A stretch of 64,000 bases of DNA from Salsuginibacillus halophilus (GTDB lineage: Bacteria > Bacillota > Bacilli > Bacillales > Marinococcaceae), in the NCBI RefSeq assembly GCF_003014715.1, contig NZ_PYAV01000005.1:62001-126000 (forward strand), given 5' to 3'. A program made the translations under genes and the position numbers. Under the pieces are notes generated by a model. It had not been told where the DNA came from. It worked only from the letters and a program-made list of their open reading frames with translations, and made no database searches. Below, piece by piece: positions 44,815 through 53,533 of the stretch. Numbering within the stretch: the stretch's first letter is position 1; each line of letters opens with the position of its first letter.

Positions 44815-45525
44815 GTGTCGGACGAACAAAGAAAGTTACCGTTGTATCTTCAAATCAAAAATAAAATGGTGAACAACATTAAAGAAGGGGCATGGAAGCC
44901 GGGAGAGGCGATCCCTTCTGAAAATCGATTAATTGAGCAATACAACGTAAGCCGCACAACCATCCGGCAGTCGATCCGAGAGCTGGTGCAGGATGGTGTT
45001 TTAGAAACAAGGCGCGGAACGCCGACGCGTGTGCGCCAAACCCCCAAGGAGGAGGAAGGAAACCCCGGCGTGGTCCATCACGAACTTGGCGAAGAGCTGT
45101 CAGTTCAAGTGTTGCGCTCGGATCAATGCGCGGATCGTTATTACGCCAAGGGTGAGTTAATGCTTGATGACATAGATGAAGTGTTCTTTTTCGAACGTGT
45201 ACGGATGGCAGATGCCAGACCGATTGCGTATCAACAATTATTTCTGCCGAAGCCGGTGGGTGAAAAAGTAAAAGATGACGCAGCAAAGATGTTCGATATC
45301 TTCCCAGCGCTTGGGATGCATGATGTGCATTATAAAAATATAAAAGAGACCGTTTCTGCTTCAAATGCGACGCAGTATGAAGCAGATATATTAGGTTTAA
45401 TTCCAGGAGAGGCGTTAGTGGATATTGAGAGAACGACGTTAGGAATTGATGGAATCCCGATCGAATACAGCCGGACAAAGTATATAACAAGCGCATTTAA
45501 CTACCGGATTGAAATCGGAAGATAA
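44815..45525 (+). CDS. GntR-family regulator, HutC type
   Basis: A 236-residue regulator with an N-terminal winged helix (PLYLQIKNKMVNNIKEGAWKPGEAIPSENRLIEQYNVSRTTIRQSIREL) and a C-terminal UTRA ligand-binding domain (YRIEIGR end). The GTG at 44815 is preceded by AAGGAGG. It lies between the OpuC-type operon and the M24 enzyme, in the same direction, and likely responds to the transported solute or its breakdown product. Confidence 0.9.
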   Translation: MSDEQRKLPLYLQIKNKMVNNIKEGAWKPGEAIPSENRLIEQYNVSRTTIRQSIRELVQDGVLETRRGTPTRVRQTPKEEEGNPGVVHHELGEELSVQVLRSDQCADRYYAKGELMLDDIDEVFFFERVRMADARPIAYQQLFLPKPVGEKVKDDAAKMFDIFPALGMHDVHYKNIKETVSASNATQYEADILGLIPGEALVDIERTTLGIDGIPIEYSRTKYITSAFNYRIEIGR

Positions 45526-45629
45526 ACTTTTGTGGCGAATCTTGTTGCGATAACTGATTAACTTGTTGTAACATGTAAACAAGTTAAATATAACTGAATG
45601 CAGACATATGCAAACAGGAGGAAGAAAAC

Positions 45630-46844
45630 GTGAGTAAATTAACAAGTATTCGTCACGACAAAACGCAAATTGACCTTGTACGTATGCGTCAATACCGGTT
45701 GAGCCGTGTGCGTGAACAGCTAAAAGCAAAAGGGTATGGAGGTATTGTCATCTTTGATCCTGTCAACTTGCGCTATGCAACAGGCAGTCGAAACATGCAG
45801 GTGTTTATGCTGCGTAATCCAGGCCGTTATGTTTTTATTCCTACAGAAGGACCGATCACGTTATTTGATTTTCCAAACTGTGAACACTTATCTGAAGGAA
45901 TTGAAACCATTGATGAGGTAAGAGAAGCAACGACCCTGTCTTATGTTGCCTCTGGTGACAACCTTTATGATAATGCCAAAGCTTGGGCCGAAGAGATTGC
46001 TGACTTATTCAAACAGCATGGCGGTGACAGCAATAAACTAGCCATTGATTATGTGCCATCGGTAGGTGCTATTGAGCTTTCCAAATTAGGCGTAGAGATT
46101 GTAGATGGGCAAGAACCGATCGAGCACGCCCGCAGTATTAAAAATGATCAAGAAATCGAAGCGATGAAAATCTCAGTTCGGACAGCAGAAGAAGGTATGA
46201 TCCGTATGCAGCAGGCGTTAGAACCTGGGATTACAGAAAATGAGCTATGGTCCCATCTGCATCAAACGAATATTGCACAAGGCGGAGATTACGTTGAAAC
46301 GAGACTGCTCAGTTCCGGCCACCGGACGAATCCTTGGTTTCAAGAATGCAGCGACAAAGTGATCAACGAGGGAGAACTTGTTGCCTTTGATACCGATATG
46401 AACGGTCCGTTCGGCTACTTTACTGACATCAGCCGTACCTTTTATTGCGGGGAAAGTGAGCCGACAGATGAACAAAAACGTCTATATCAAACTGCGTATG
46501 AGCAGATTCAATACAACATTGAGCTGCTGAAACCAGGGATGACTTTCCGAGAATATGCAATGAAGAGTTGGCAGATCCCGGATGAATTCTTTCCAAACCG
46601 TTACTTCACAGTTGCACACGGGACAGGCTTAAGCGGTGAGTATCCTTACATTGTTTATCCACAGGACTTTGAAGAAAAAGGGTATGACGGTGTGATCCAA
46701 CCGAACATGGTGCTGTCAGTGGAGAGTTATATCGGTTCGCCAGGCGGCAAAGAAGGCGTGAAGCTTGAAGAACAGCTGCTTGTTACTGAAGATGGCGTTG
46801 ACAACTTCTCGGACTTTCCGTTTGAAAGAAAGCTGATGAAATAA
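45630..46844 (+). CDS. M24-fold metalloenzyme, DddP-like
   Basis: A 404-residue enzyme with an N-terminal creatinase-type domain and a C-terminal pita-bread metal domain. Metal ligands and Tyr are at D254, D256, D266, Y325, H330, E365 and E380. These have the same spacing as D295, D297, D307, Y366, H371, E406 and E421 recalled for the DMSP lyase DddP (offset 41 throughout). The DddP residue D377, six after the His, is Gly here (HGTGLSGEYP). Aminopeptidase P or creatinase-type activity remains possible. It lies between a GntR regulator and a betaine-type binding protein, next to an OpuC-type importer that could bring in DMSP or betaine. AGGAGGAAG precedes the GTG. Confidence 0.7.
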   Translation: MSKLTSIRHDKTQIDLVRMRQYRLSRVREQLKAKGYGGIVIFDPVNLRYATGSRNMQVFMLRNPGRYVFIPTEGPITLFDFPNCEHLSEGIETIDEVREATTLSYVASGDNLYDNAKAWAEEIADLFKQHGGDSNKLAIDYVPSVGAIELSKLGVEIVDGQEPIEHARSIKNDQEIEAMKISVRTAEEGMIRMQQALEPGITENELWSHLHQTNIAQGGDYVETRLLSSGHRTNPWFQECSDKVINEGELVAFDTDMNGPFGYFTDISRTFYCGESEPTDEQKRLYQTAYEQIQYNIELLKPGMTFREYAMKSWQIPDEFFPNRYFTVAHGTGLSGEYPYIVYPQDFEEKGYDGVIQPNMVLSVESYIGSPGGKEGVKLEEQLLVTEDGVDNFSDFPFERKLMK

Positions 46845-47031
46845 AAACAACCAACAAGGAAATAAAAGTGAGACATTTATAGAGAAGTACAAGAATGATC
46901 ATAGGCAGACAGGGCAAAATATTGCGTATGTACAGATTGAGCCGGTGTCACCTTGTATCATGATCATAACGTACGCCTTCTCAACAGCCCCAGTAAAAAT
47001 ATTATTGATTCATTCATACGGAGGTTAAAGC

Positions 47032-47937
47032 ATGAAAGCATGGAAAAAAACAACCGCAACATCAGTATTGGTAGGCACGTTAATTTTAGCCGGATGCGGG
47101 GATGCAGACGGTGATGAGTCAAATGGTGACAATGGCGGGACTGAAGATGCTGCTGAAAGTGGCGGCTCAGTAGAAATTGGCTATAACAACTGGGCCGAAA
47201 ATATTGCTGTAACGAACATGTGGGCCATTCTTTTGGAAGAAGAAGGCTATGATGTTGAGATGAGCAATATGGAGAAAGCACCTTTGTTTGCCGGCGTTGC
47301 TTCAGGAGATATTGATATTGGCATGGAAGTGTGGCTTCCGACAACGGACCAGCACCACGTTGATGAGTACGGTGATGATTTTGATGTACAGGGTGAATGG
47401 TATGAAGGAACAGTGCTTGGCTTAGCGGTACCTGAGTACATGGAAGATGTTAATTCCATTGAGGATTTAAATGATTATGCTGAAGAATTTGATGAAACGA
47501 TTATGGGCATTGAGCCAGGCTCCTCACTTGTTGAAACGACCGAAGAAGTGCAGGAAGCTTACGATTTAGATTTAGAATTACAAACTTCGTCTGAACAAGC
47601 GATGATTTCAGAGCTCGACAGTGCGTACAGCAGCGAAGAGCCGATTGTTGTCACGATGTGGAGCCCGCACTGGGTGCTTTCGGAATACGATATTAAATAT
47701 TTAGAAGACCCGGAAAATGTGTACGGCGATGGCGATGATATCGTTTATATTTCCCGTGATGGCTTTGAAGAAGAATATGAAGAAGTGGTCCAGTATTTGA
47801 ACAATATGCATTTTGACGACGAGACGCTTGGTGCATTAATGGCTGAAATTAATGAAACTGATGATGCCCAGGAAGGTGCCCAGGCCTGGATTGATGACAA
47901 CCGGGAGCTTGTTGATGAATGGCTGGAGATTGAGTAA
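47032..47937 (+). CDS. Glycine betaine-type ABC substrate-binding lipoprotein (OpuAC-like), orphan
   Basis: A 301-residue lipoprotein (lipobox LAGC, Cys22). The Trp residues of NNWAEN, VWLPT and TMWSPHW fit the aromatic cage of glycine-betaine binding proteins, and EIGYNNWAENIAVTNMWA is typical of OpuAC. No ABC permease or ATPase gene stands beside it, so it may serve the OpuC-type system 3 kb upstream or another transporter. CGGAGG precedes the ATG. The protein is very acidic. Confidence 0.88.
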   Translation: MKAWKKTTATSVLVGTLILAGCGDADGDESNGDNGGTEDAAESGGSVEIGYNNWAENIAVTNMWAILLEEEGYDVEMSNMEKAPLFAGVASGDIDIGMEVWLPTTDQHHVDEYGDDFDVQGEWYEGTVLGLAVPEYMEDVNSIEDLNDYAEEFDETIMGIEPGSSLVETTEEVQEAYDLDLELQTSSEQAMISELDSAYSSEEPIVVTMWSPHWVLSEYDIKYLEDPENVYGDGDDIVYISRDGFEEEYEEVVQYLNNMHFDDETLGALMAEINETDDAQEGAQAWIDDNRELVDEWLEIE

Positions 47938-48003
47938 TTTTTGCAAGCTTAAATTGAATGAAACGAACAACGCCATCAACCCGATAAAAAGGGTGATACG
48001 GAG

Positions 48004-48031
48004 GGGCTGTCCAAAAAGGGCAGTCTTTTTT
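48004..48031 (+). terminator. Terminator after the betaine-type binding protein
   Basis: GGGCTGTCC pairs with GGGCAGTC (two G-T) around AAAAA and ends in T. Confidence 0.65.
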
Positions 48032-48116
48032 ATTTAGGTTTCTTTTTCAGGGCAGTAACCTACGCATGATCGTTCGGTCAAAATATAATAGTTAAGAGGT
48101 GAAAGGGGGAGGTGTC

Positions 48117-48884
48117 TTGGCGAATATATCATCAAGTAAATGGGATAAGTATCTTGCATTTCAAACTGACGTTCACTTTCACTCGTACTTGCCGGAGACG
48201 AAGTTGTGTACACAAGTTAATTTCAATAAAATGATGAAAGAATATAACTCCGTCGTGATCAAACCTTCGAAAGGAAGGTTGGGTAAAGGTGTTATGAAAG
48301 TCACCCTGGTAGGTGAGGACGATTTCCATATCGAGTACTTAAACCATACAGTGAAAAAAACAGGGGTTGAAGCAGCCTACCGTTATATTGCCGAGCACCA
48401 GGAGAAGCCTTGTATTGTTCAAGAGTGGATCCCCCTGGCTAAAATCGATAACGCCATGTTTGATTTAAGGGTTATGGTGCAAAGGAAGAAAAAATCAAAC
48501 AAGTGGAAAGTGACTGGTGTAGCTGCAAGGGTAACATATCCGCAATCGATCATTACAAATGCAGCTGTAAAAATCATTCCTTTACAGGAGGCTTTAAATC
48601 AAGCGGAATTTTCTGCCGAAGTGAACCGCTCTGCGATAATAAACGAAGTTTACACACTTGGGTTAAAAGCTGCAGCACACTTACAGGATTTTTACCCAAA
48701 AAAGAGAGCCTTTGGCTTGGATGTCGCAATTGATCACTCCGGAAGCGTCTGGATCATTGAAGCGAATCTGAAACCGATGATAAATATTTTTGAAAGAATG
48801 GGAGATAAGCAAGTTAACGCAGTTATTAAGGAATATAAGAATAGCGGCAGGAAAAGAAGATTTAAGGGTGATGATTTTAAATAG
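48117..48884 (+). CDS. ATP-grasp protein of the YheC/YheD family
   Basis: A 255-residue ATP-grasp protein. KPSKGRLGKGVMKV near residue 45 is the nucleotide loop, CIVQEWIPL and DLRVMVQR follow, and the metal-binding FGLDVAIDHSGSVWIIEANLKP is near the end. YheC/YheD are spore-coat associated in Bacillus. The TTG at 48117 is supported by GGGGGAGG immediately upstream. It is a single-gene unit closed by a terminator. Confidence 0.8.
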   Translation: MANISSSKWDKYLAFQTDVHFHSYLPETKLCTQVNFNKMMKEYNSVVIKPSKGRLGKGVMKVTLVGEDDFHIEYLNHTVKKTGVEAAYRYIAEHQEKPCIVQEWIPLAKIDNAMFDLRVMVQRKKKSNKWKVTGVAARVTYPQSIITNAAVKIIPLQEALNQAEFSAEVNRSAIINEVYTLGLKAAAHLQDFYPKKRAFGLDVAIDHSGSVWIIEANLKPMINIFERMGDKQVNAVIKEYKNSGRKRRFKGDDFK

Positions 48885-48934
48885 GATGGGTCTTAGCTTG
48901 ATGATGTATCGTCGAGTAATCGGTTATAGGCTGA

Positions 48935-48980
48935 AAAAGCAGCAAGTTGACTTTAACGATCTGTCAACTTGCTGCTTTTA
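48935..48980. terminator. Bidirectional terminator between convergent genes
   Basis: AAAAGCAGCAAGTTGAC and GTCAACTTGCTGCTTTT pair over 17 bases around an 11-base loop. It can serve the ATP-grasp gene and the convergent 49008-49379 gene. Confidence 0.9.
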
Positions 48981-49007
48981 GTAATAACTATAGTCCTTGA
49001 GAGAGTT

Positions 49008-49379
49008 TTAAGAAAGTGGGCATCCTAAAGTGTTCAGCTGATCAAACAGCTCACCTTGTGCTGTTCTTGTTGCTTGACCGCCATCCCAAGCAACTTGAAA
49101 TTGAGTTATAACTTCTTGTGGGGTGAGTTGAAAGTTAATATCAGGGTGAGATGCGTTTAAAAGTGCAGCGACCGACTGGCGGATTAAATTATTTGTGTTT
49201 GGAGGCGTTCCACCACCAGGAAGGTTGACTGATACAAATAACGTACTGCTTGGTTCAGAGGCAATTCGACCAAAGATTGTATTAAACAAATCATCGGGAT
49301 CGTAGTCTGTTTCTTCCCAGTGCGATAGGTTGTCAATTCCTCCCCAAAATCCTATAGAACATCCTTGAAGTGCACCCAT
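49008..49379 (-). CDS. Small GFWGG-type protein with conserved cysteines
   Basis: A 123-residue protein beginning MGALQGCSIGFWGG and ending GCPLS, with VAALLNASHPDINFQLTPQEVI in between. This resembles the family with a CxxGxWKNHxxxW start and a GCPL end found in exported proteins of Firmicutes and Actinobacteria. The typical KNH is absent (GFWGGIDNLSHW). No signal peptide is seen. AAAGGAGGG precedes the ATG. The function is unknown to me. Confidence 0.65.
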   Translation of the reverse strand: MGALQGCSIGFWGGIDNLSHWEETDYDPDDLFNTIFGRIASEPSSTLFVSVNLPGGGTPPNTNNLIRQSVAALLNASHPDINFQLTPQEVITQFQVAWDGGQATRTAQGELFDQLNTLGCPLS

Positions 49380-49506
49380 ACTTTCCCTCCTTTCTGCGTT
49401 CGATGTGATATTTTATTCTTGAAGCGTAAGTGAACTATAAGCAGACATCACAAAATTCATAAAAACAGGCGCTCGATTCATTAGAGGGAACTTGCACAGC
49501 GTTATA

Positions 49507-49543
49507 AAAAAGCTTTCCCTACCGATTTTGATAGAGAAAGCTC
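49507..49543 (-). terminator. Terminator after the GGDEF gene
   Basis: On the minus strand AGCTTTCTCTA pairs with TAGGGAAAGCT, with TTTTTT following. Confidence 0.7.
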
Positions 49544-49552
49544 TTATTTGTT

Positions 49553-51211
49553 TTACGCTTCAGCCTTGTGCTTGCGTTTCGCTTTATCGGTATACATCGC
49601 TTGGTCAGCGCGGTGCATCCAATCCCCTGGTTGTGTACCGGTTTCTCGGTTAAGGACAGCGGTGCCGATGGATACTTCGAGCTTGTAAGGAAGGTTGGTT
49701 CCTGCGGCGTCAAGCTGCGATTCAAATTGTTCGACGAGCTGGTGATACAACGTTTCGTCATCTGTTGTAAGCAGCACCGCAAATTCATCCCCTCCAAGAC
49801 GGTAACAGCGGCCGTAAACACCAAAAACGGCTTGGATGTTCGAGAATGTCAGCTGAATGATTTCGTCTCCATTGCAGTGTCCATAAATATCGTTAATCTT
49901 TTTTAAATCGTTTAAGTCAAAGTAGATTAAACGCCGGTAAGGAGGCAACTGATCTGGGGCAAAGCACCGGTTGGTATCCCGATCAAAGGCCAGTCGGTTC
50001 CAGCCTTGAACAAGCGGATCTTTGAATGCAAGCTCTTTATAAATCCCGGCTTCGTAACTATGGCGTATGCGGGTAAGCAGGTTTTTCAGTCCAATCCCGG
50101 CGAGCAGGGTGATCATCATAAAGAAGCCAACACGTACATAACTGGTCGCAAACAACGGATCTTCTGCAAAAAACATAAAAATTTCAATCCAGGAAAAAAA
50201 GGTTAAAACACCAATTGCAGCTAAAAAGAACTTTGCGGCTTGACTTTTCTTTTGGAAGACTTCTTTTACAACATAATAAAGTATGATGACGCTTGCAGTA
50301 ATAACAAAAAACAAGGTGAGCGTTACAGATTGAAAAAAGTCTCTGATTCCAAAAAGCTGCAAAAGTAAAACGAAGAAAAATTGGGCTAGAAATAAATAAG
50401 ATAAAAAAGTCATGAAAGCTTTTCTTTGCGTTAAAACGATGTCGCGGGCATAAAGGATCATTGGTATAGGAATTAAAGGAACCATCAAGTAACCAAGTCC
50501 GCCGATAAGAAACTGGCTGTCGGTAAAAAACTGAAGCATCCGTGATTCAGCTATAAACCAAAGAGATAAAATAATAGATAACAGGCCGAGATAAAGCAGT
50601 TCTGCCGGCTGTAACTTTCGGAATACAAAATAAACAGCGGTAAAAATGAAACCAAGCAGTAAAACACTTACAGCATAAAGAAAATTGAAAAGATAAGATT
50701 GGATCACGTGCATCTGCAGGCTGCCAGATGATCCGGTATAAATTGGATTCACCGTACCCGACATTTCTGGATAAGGTGATGAAAAATGCAGTTCGAGCAA
50801 TTGACCGTCCGACCCTGCCGGGAGTTCAACGAGCCCCCAGCGGCTTGCAAGCGGCAGGTTTAACCCGTGCGCATCATCACCTTCGTGCCCTTGATAAATC
50901 AACTCGCCATCGAGGAAAACGTTGCCTTCTTGTAAAGACGAGCGGAACAAAATGGAACGCGGCTGTTCAAAATCAGATGAAAGACTTCTCGATAATGTCA
51001 TCGTCTCATTCGGTTGAACCGGAAGTTTTGTTGGCATTTCAGTTAAGTTTCCTGTCGTATCAGGCGTTGAATAAGACCAACCTTCATCAAACAACGTTGC
51101 GTTGGGTGTAGAAAACTTCATGCCGGCTCCAGAAAGAAAGATTGTGCCGAAGATGAGAACGAGAATAATAATGAAAGATATACTTAGCGTACGAAAAAGT
51201 GAACCTTGCAT
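49553..51211 (-). CDS. Membrane diguanylate cyclase with 7TM-DISM sensor
   Basis: A 552-residue protein. Residues 8-30 are a signal/anchor helix, residues 35-170 form an extracellular beta domain (FRSSLQEGNVFLDGELIYQG), seven hydrophobic segments lie at about 170-390 and the catalytic domain follows. GGDEF stands at 473-477 with the usual context RLGGDEFAVLL, so it should make cyclic di-GMP. The RxxD inhibitory site five residues before GGDEF is not present. It probably links an extracellular carbohydrate-type signal to c-di-GMP. Single gene. Confidence 0.9.
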   Translation of the reverse strand: MQGSLFRTLSISFIIILVLIFGTIFLSGAGMKFSTPNATLFDEGWSYSTPDTTGNLTEMPTKLPVQPNETMTLSRSLSSDFEQPRSILFRSSLQEGNVFLDGELIYQGHEGDDAHGLNLPLASRWGLVELPAGSDGQLLELHFSSPYPEMSGTVNPIYTGSSGSLQMHVIQSYLFNFLYAVSVLLLGFIFTAVYFVFRKLQPAELLYLGLLSIILSLWFIAESRMLQFFTDSQFLIGGLGYLMVPLIPIPMILYARDIVLTQRKAFMTFLSYLFLAQFFFVLLLQLFGIRDFFQSVTLTLFFVITASVIILYYVVKEVFQKKSQAAKFFLAAIGVLTFFSWIEIFMFFAEDPLFATSYVRVGFFMMITLLAGIGLKNLLTRIRHSYEAGIYKELAFKDPLVQGWNRLAFDRDTNRCFAPDQLPPYRRLIYFDLNDLKKINDIYGHCNGDEIIQLTFSNIQAVFGVYGRCYRLGGDEFAVLLTTDDETLYHQLVEQFESQLDAAGTNLPYKLEVSIGTAVLNRETGTQPGDWMHRADQAMYTDKAKRKHKAEA

Positions 51212-51386
51212 GAAGCAACTCTCCCGCTTATGAGAATATATGTCTAGTACATATAACCTAAAAAAGATTTTTCAAACGCTTAATTGCAAATGTTGTCGAA
51301 TTTGTTGTAAATAACGTATGCTTTTTAAAGCGCTTGAAGAAAAGAATCCAAAAATCTTCGGCGGCATTTTCCGAGCCTGACATATA

Positions 51387-51434
51387 AAAGCCCTCCCGCC
51401 AATTTTAAATAAGTCTAGGCGGAAGGGTTTTTTA
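51387..51434 (-). terminator. Terminator after the DUF4352-type pseudogene
   Basis: CCCTTCCGCC and GGCGGGAGGG pair around a 17-base loop on the minus strand, with T residues following. A+T flanks may make it bidirectional. Confidence 0.7.
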
Positions 51435-51435
51435 C

Positions 51436-52065
51436 TTAGTTCAAGTTAATTCTTACTTCGTCTGCTGACCAAAAGGATGGTTCAAAAATGAGTTCAAGCT
51501 CGGGGTCATCAACGGGGGCTTCAAAAGGAATCGTTCCAGTAACTGTACCTCCAGGGGCCAATTCACCGCTGCTTAACGACGTATCAGAGTCAACCGTTGT
51601 AAAGGTTTGATCTGTAATGTTGCCTTGACTGTTTTGTATGCTGAAGTGAAAAGGGTTATAAGATATTGTGTCTTCACCTTCATTGTTCATTGTCACTTCA
51701 ACAATGACAAACTCATCACCTTCGCTTGGGTTGTCGAAATCATTGCCTTGAGAAAACTCCACATTCTCAACAATCAAGCTGTAGTCGTTATGCTCAACAA
51801 CATCACCGACCGTAAAAGTTTCTTCTTCAAGTGAGTCTTCACTAGATGCTTCTTGGCTGTCGGCTTCAGCTTCATCGGCTTCTTCATTTTCCTCGTTATC
51901 ATTTTCGTTTGTGCCTTCTTCGGCGTTGTTCGTGCTTTCCGATTCTTCAGCTTAAGTATCGCTGGCGACGTCGTCTTCTCCACCACCTGTAAATAATGCA
52001 ACAATCACACCCAAGGCAATAAAAGCGACAAAAACCGTCAAGCAGCCTTTAAAAAACTTTCCCAT
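51436..52065 (-). pseudogene. DUF4352-type membrane-anchored protein interrupted by a stop codon
   Basis: Start at 52065 with AGGAGGTAGACG upstream. The first 37 codons give MGKFFKGCLTVFVAFIALGV plus a linker, then an in-frame TAA stands at 51952-51954. Reading on in the same frame gives an acidic linker and an immunoglobulin-like DUF4352 domain (SFEQGNDFD..., ending DEVRINLN). A single base change would restore the frame. Translation could restart at a TTG near 51777, but that product would lack a membrane anchor. Confidence 0.7.
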
Positions 52066-52200
52066 CTTCGTCTACCTCCTTAAATATGATAAATACTACT
52101 AATAATTTACTACAATATAGTTCTTAAATCTACAAACTAATGGACTTATTTAGCTAGTTCTTAGGACCTTTATATATGAAGTTGAAGAACACGAATTCAC

Positions 52201-52256
52201 TTGACGAAAATAAAGCACCCCTATATACTTATATACATAACTATATAGGTATATAG
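52201..52256 (+). promoter_or_regulatory. Promoter and operator of the GntR-ABC operon
   Basis: TTGACG (52201-52206) and TATACT (52224-52229) have a 17-base spacer. The palindrome CTATATA GG TATATAG (52241-52256) lies 12 bases downstream of the -10, over the expected start region. YtrA-type regulators bind such TATA-rich palindromes and repress their own operon. Confidence 0.65.
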
Positions 52257-52277
52257 CAGAAGGTGGTGTGAAACTGC

Positions 52278-52655
52278 GTGGATGCATCCTTTGATGACCA
52301 AAAGCCGATTTTTATTCAAATCAAAGAGAAAATTGAAGATCAAATTGTTAATGGATATTTGCAGGAAGATGAAAAGATCCCGTCAACAACGCAGATGGTC
52401 GACTTTTATAAAGTGAATCATTTAACGATCTCAAAAGGGATGAACTTACTTGCAGATGAAGGCGTGATTTATAAGAAGCGGGGTGTGGGGATGTTTGTTG
52501 CCGAAGGTGCGCAAAGGAAGGTGAAGCAGCAAAGAAAAGCTTCATTTGCTGATGATTACGTGCGGCCAATGATGCAGGAAGCCGAAAAGCTGGGGCTTTC
52601 AGAAGATGAAGTGAATCACTTAATTCAGCAGGTGAGAAGGGGCGATAGAGGATGA
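52278..52655 (+). CDS. GntR-family regulator, YtrA type
   Basis: A 125-residue regulator with an N-terminal winged helix (PIFIQIKEKIEDQIVNGYLQEDEKIPSTTQMVDFYKVNHLTISKGMNLL) and only a short C-terminal dimerisation helix, the YtrA subfamily layout. GTG start with AAGGTGGTG upstream. It overlaps the ABC ATPase gene by 4 bases (ATGA) and probably represses the operon through the palindrome at 52241-52256. Confidence 0.9.
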   Translation: MDASFDDQKPIFIQIKEKIEDQIVNGYLQEDEKIPSTTQMVDFYKVNHLTISKGMNLLADEGVIYKKRGVGMFVAEGAQRKVKQQRKASFADDYVRPMMQEAEKLGLSEDEVNHLIQQVRRGDRG

Positions 52656-53533
52656 ATACAAAAGTTGACGTGCGCGATGTCTCATTAAATTACCGAAAAA
52701 TGAATGTAATTGATCAAGTCTCATTTACGATGGAGACCGGTAAAACATACGGGCTGATCGGCCGTAACGGAGCAGGCAAAACGACACTATTGTCTCTGCT
52801 TACTGGCTTTCGCCTTCCGGATGCCGGAGATATACAAGTTAATGGAGAACCGTTGTTTGAAAACCGAATGATGATGCCAAAAGTGAACTTGATTTATCCT
52901 GCTGATTACGCTGATGAAAGTGACAATGCAAAGTCTTACTTTGAAACGGCTGAAAAGTACCGGCCGCACTTTGACCGCGCCTATGCAGAAGAACTGGCAG
53001 AGAAGTTTGGGTTTCCGGTGAAAAAGCCGATTAACAAGCTTTCTACAGGTATGCAGTCAGCATTCAACGCTACGCTCGGGCTGGCTGCGCGTACAGAAGT
53101 TACACTGTTTGATGAAGTATATAACGGGATGGATGCACCGACGCGGGAAGCGTTTTATCAAGAATTTGTCCGCGAGCAGGAGCGGCACCCGCGAATCATG
53201 GTGCTATCTACCCATCTTGTTTCCGAAATGGATTATTTATTTGATCATGTTTTCATGCTCCACAATCAAAAGTTGATTGCTGATGCACCGACAGATGAGC
53301 TGCAAAGCCGGGCCTTCACAGTGACCGGTGGGCAGGCGCTTGTCGATGAAGTGACAAAGCAGATGGCCGTCATTCACGAAGAGGAGCTGGGCGGTATGAA
53401 AAGAGCCGTGATTTATGATGCAAACAATGATGTAAAACAAAAAGAAGCCGCAGAAGCTGGCCTTGGTATTGGTGCGGTTACGCTTCAAGACTTGTTTATT
53501 TATTTAACCGGGGGAGGAAATGGTCATGAGTGA
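52652..53533 (+). CDS. ABC transporter ATPase, YtrB-like
   Basis: A 293-residue ABC ATPase: GRNGAGKTTLL (Walker A), KLSTGMQSAFNATLGLAAR (signature, with STGM in place of SGGQ) and VTLFDEVYNGMD (Walker B, with a Val instead of the usual Pro after Asp-Glu). The family in this operon type handles antimicrobials or cell-envelope stress in Bacillus. It overlaps the GntR gene and the following permease gene by 8 bases. Confidence 0.88.
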   Translation: MNTKVDVRDVSLNYRKMNVIDQVSFTMETGKTYGLIGRNGAGKTTLLSLLTGFRLPDAGDIQVNGEPLFENRMMMPKVNLIYPADYADESDNAKSYFETAEKYRPHFDRAYAEELAEKFGFPVKKPINKLSTGMQSAFNATLGLAARTEVTLFDEVYNGMDAPTREAFYQEFVREQERHPRIMVLSTHLVSEMDYLFDHVFMLHNQKLIADAPTDELQSRAFTVTGGQALVDEVTKQMAVIHEEELGGMKRAVIYDANNDVKQKEAAEAGLGIGAVTLQDLFIYLTGGGNGHE

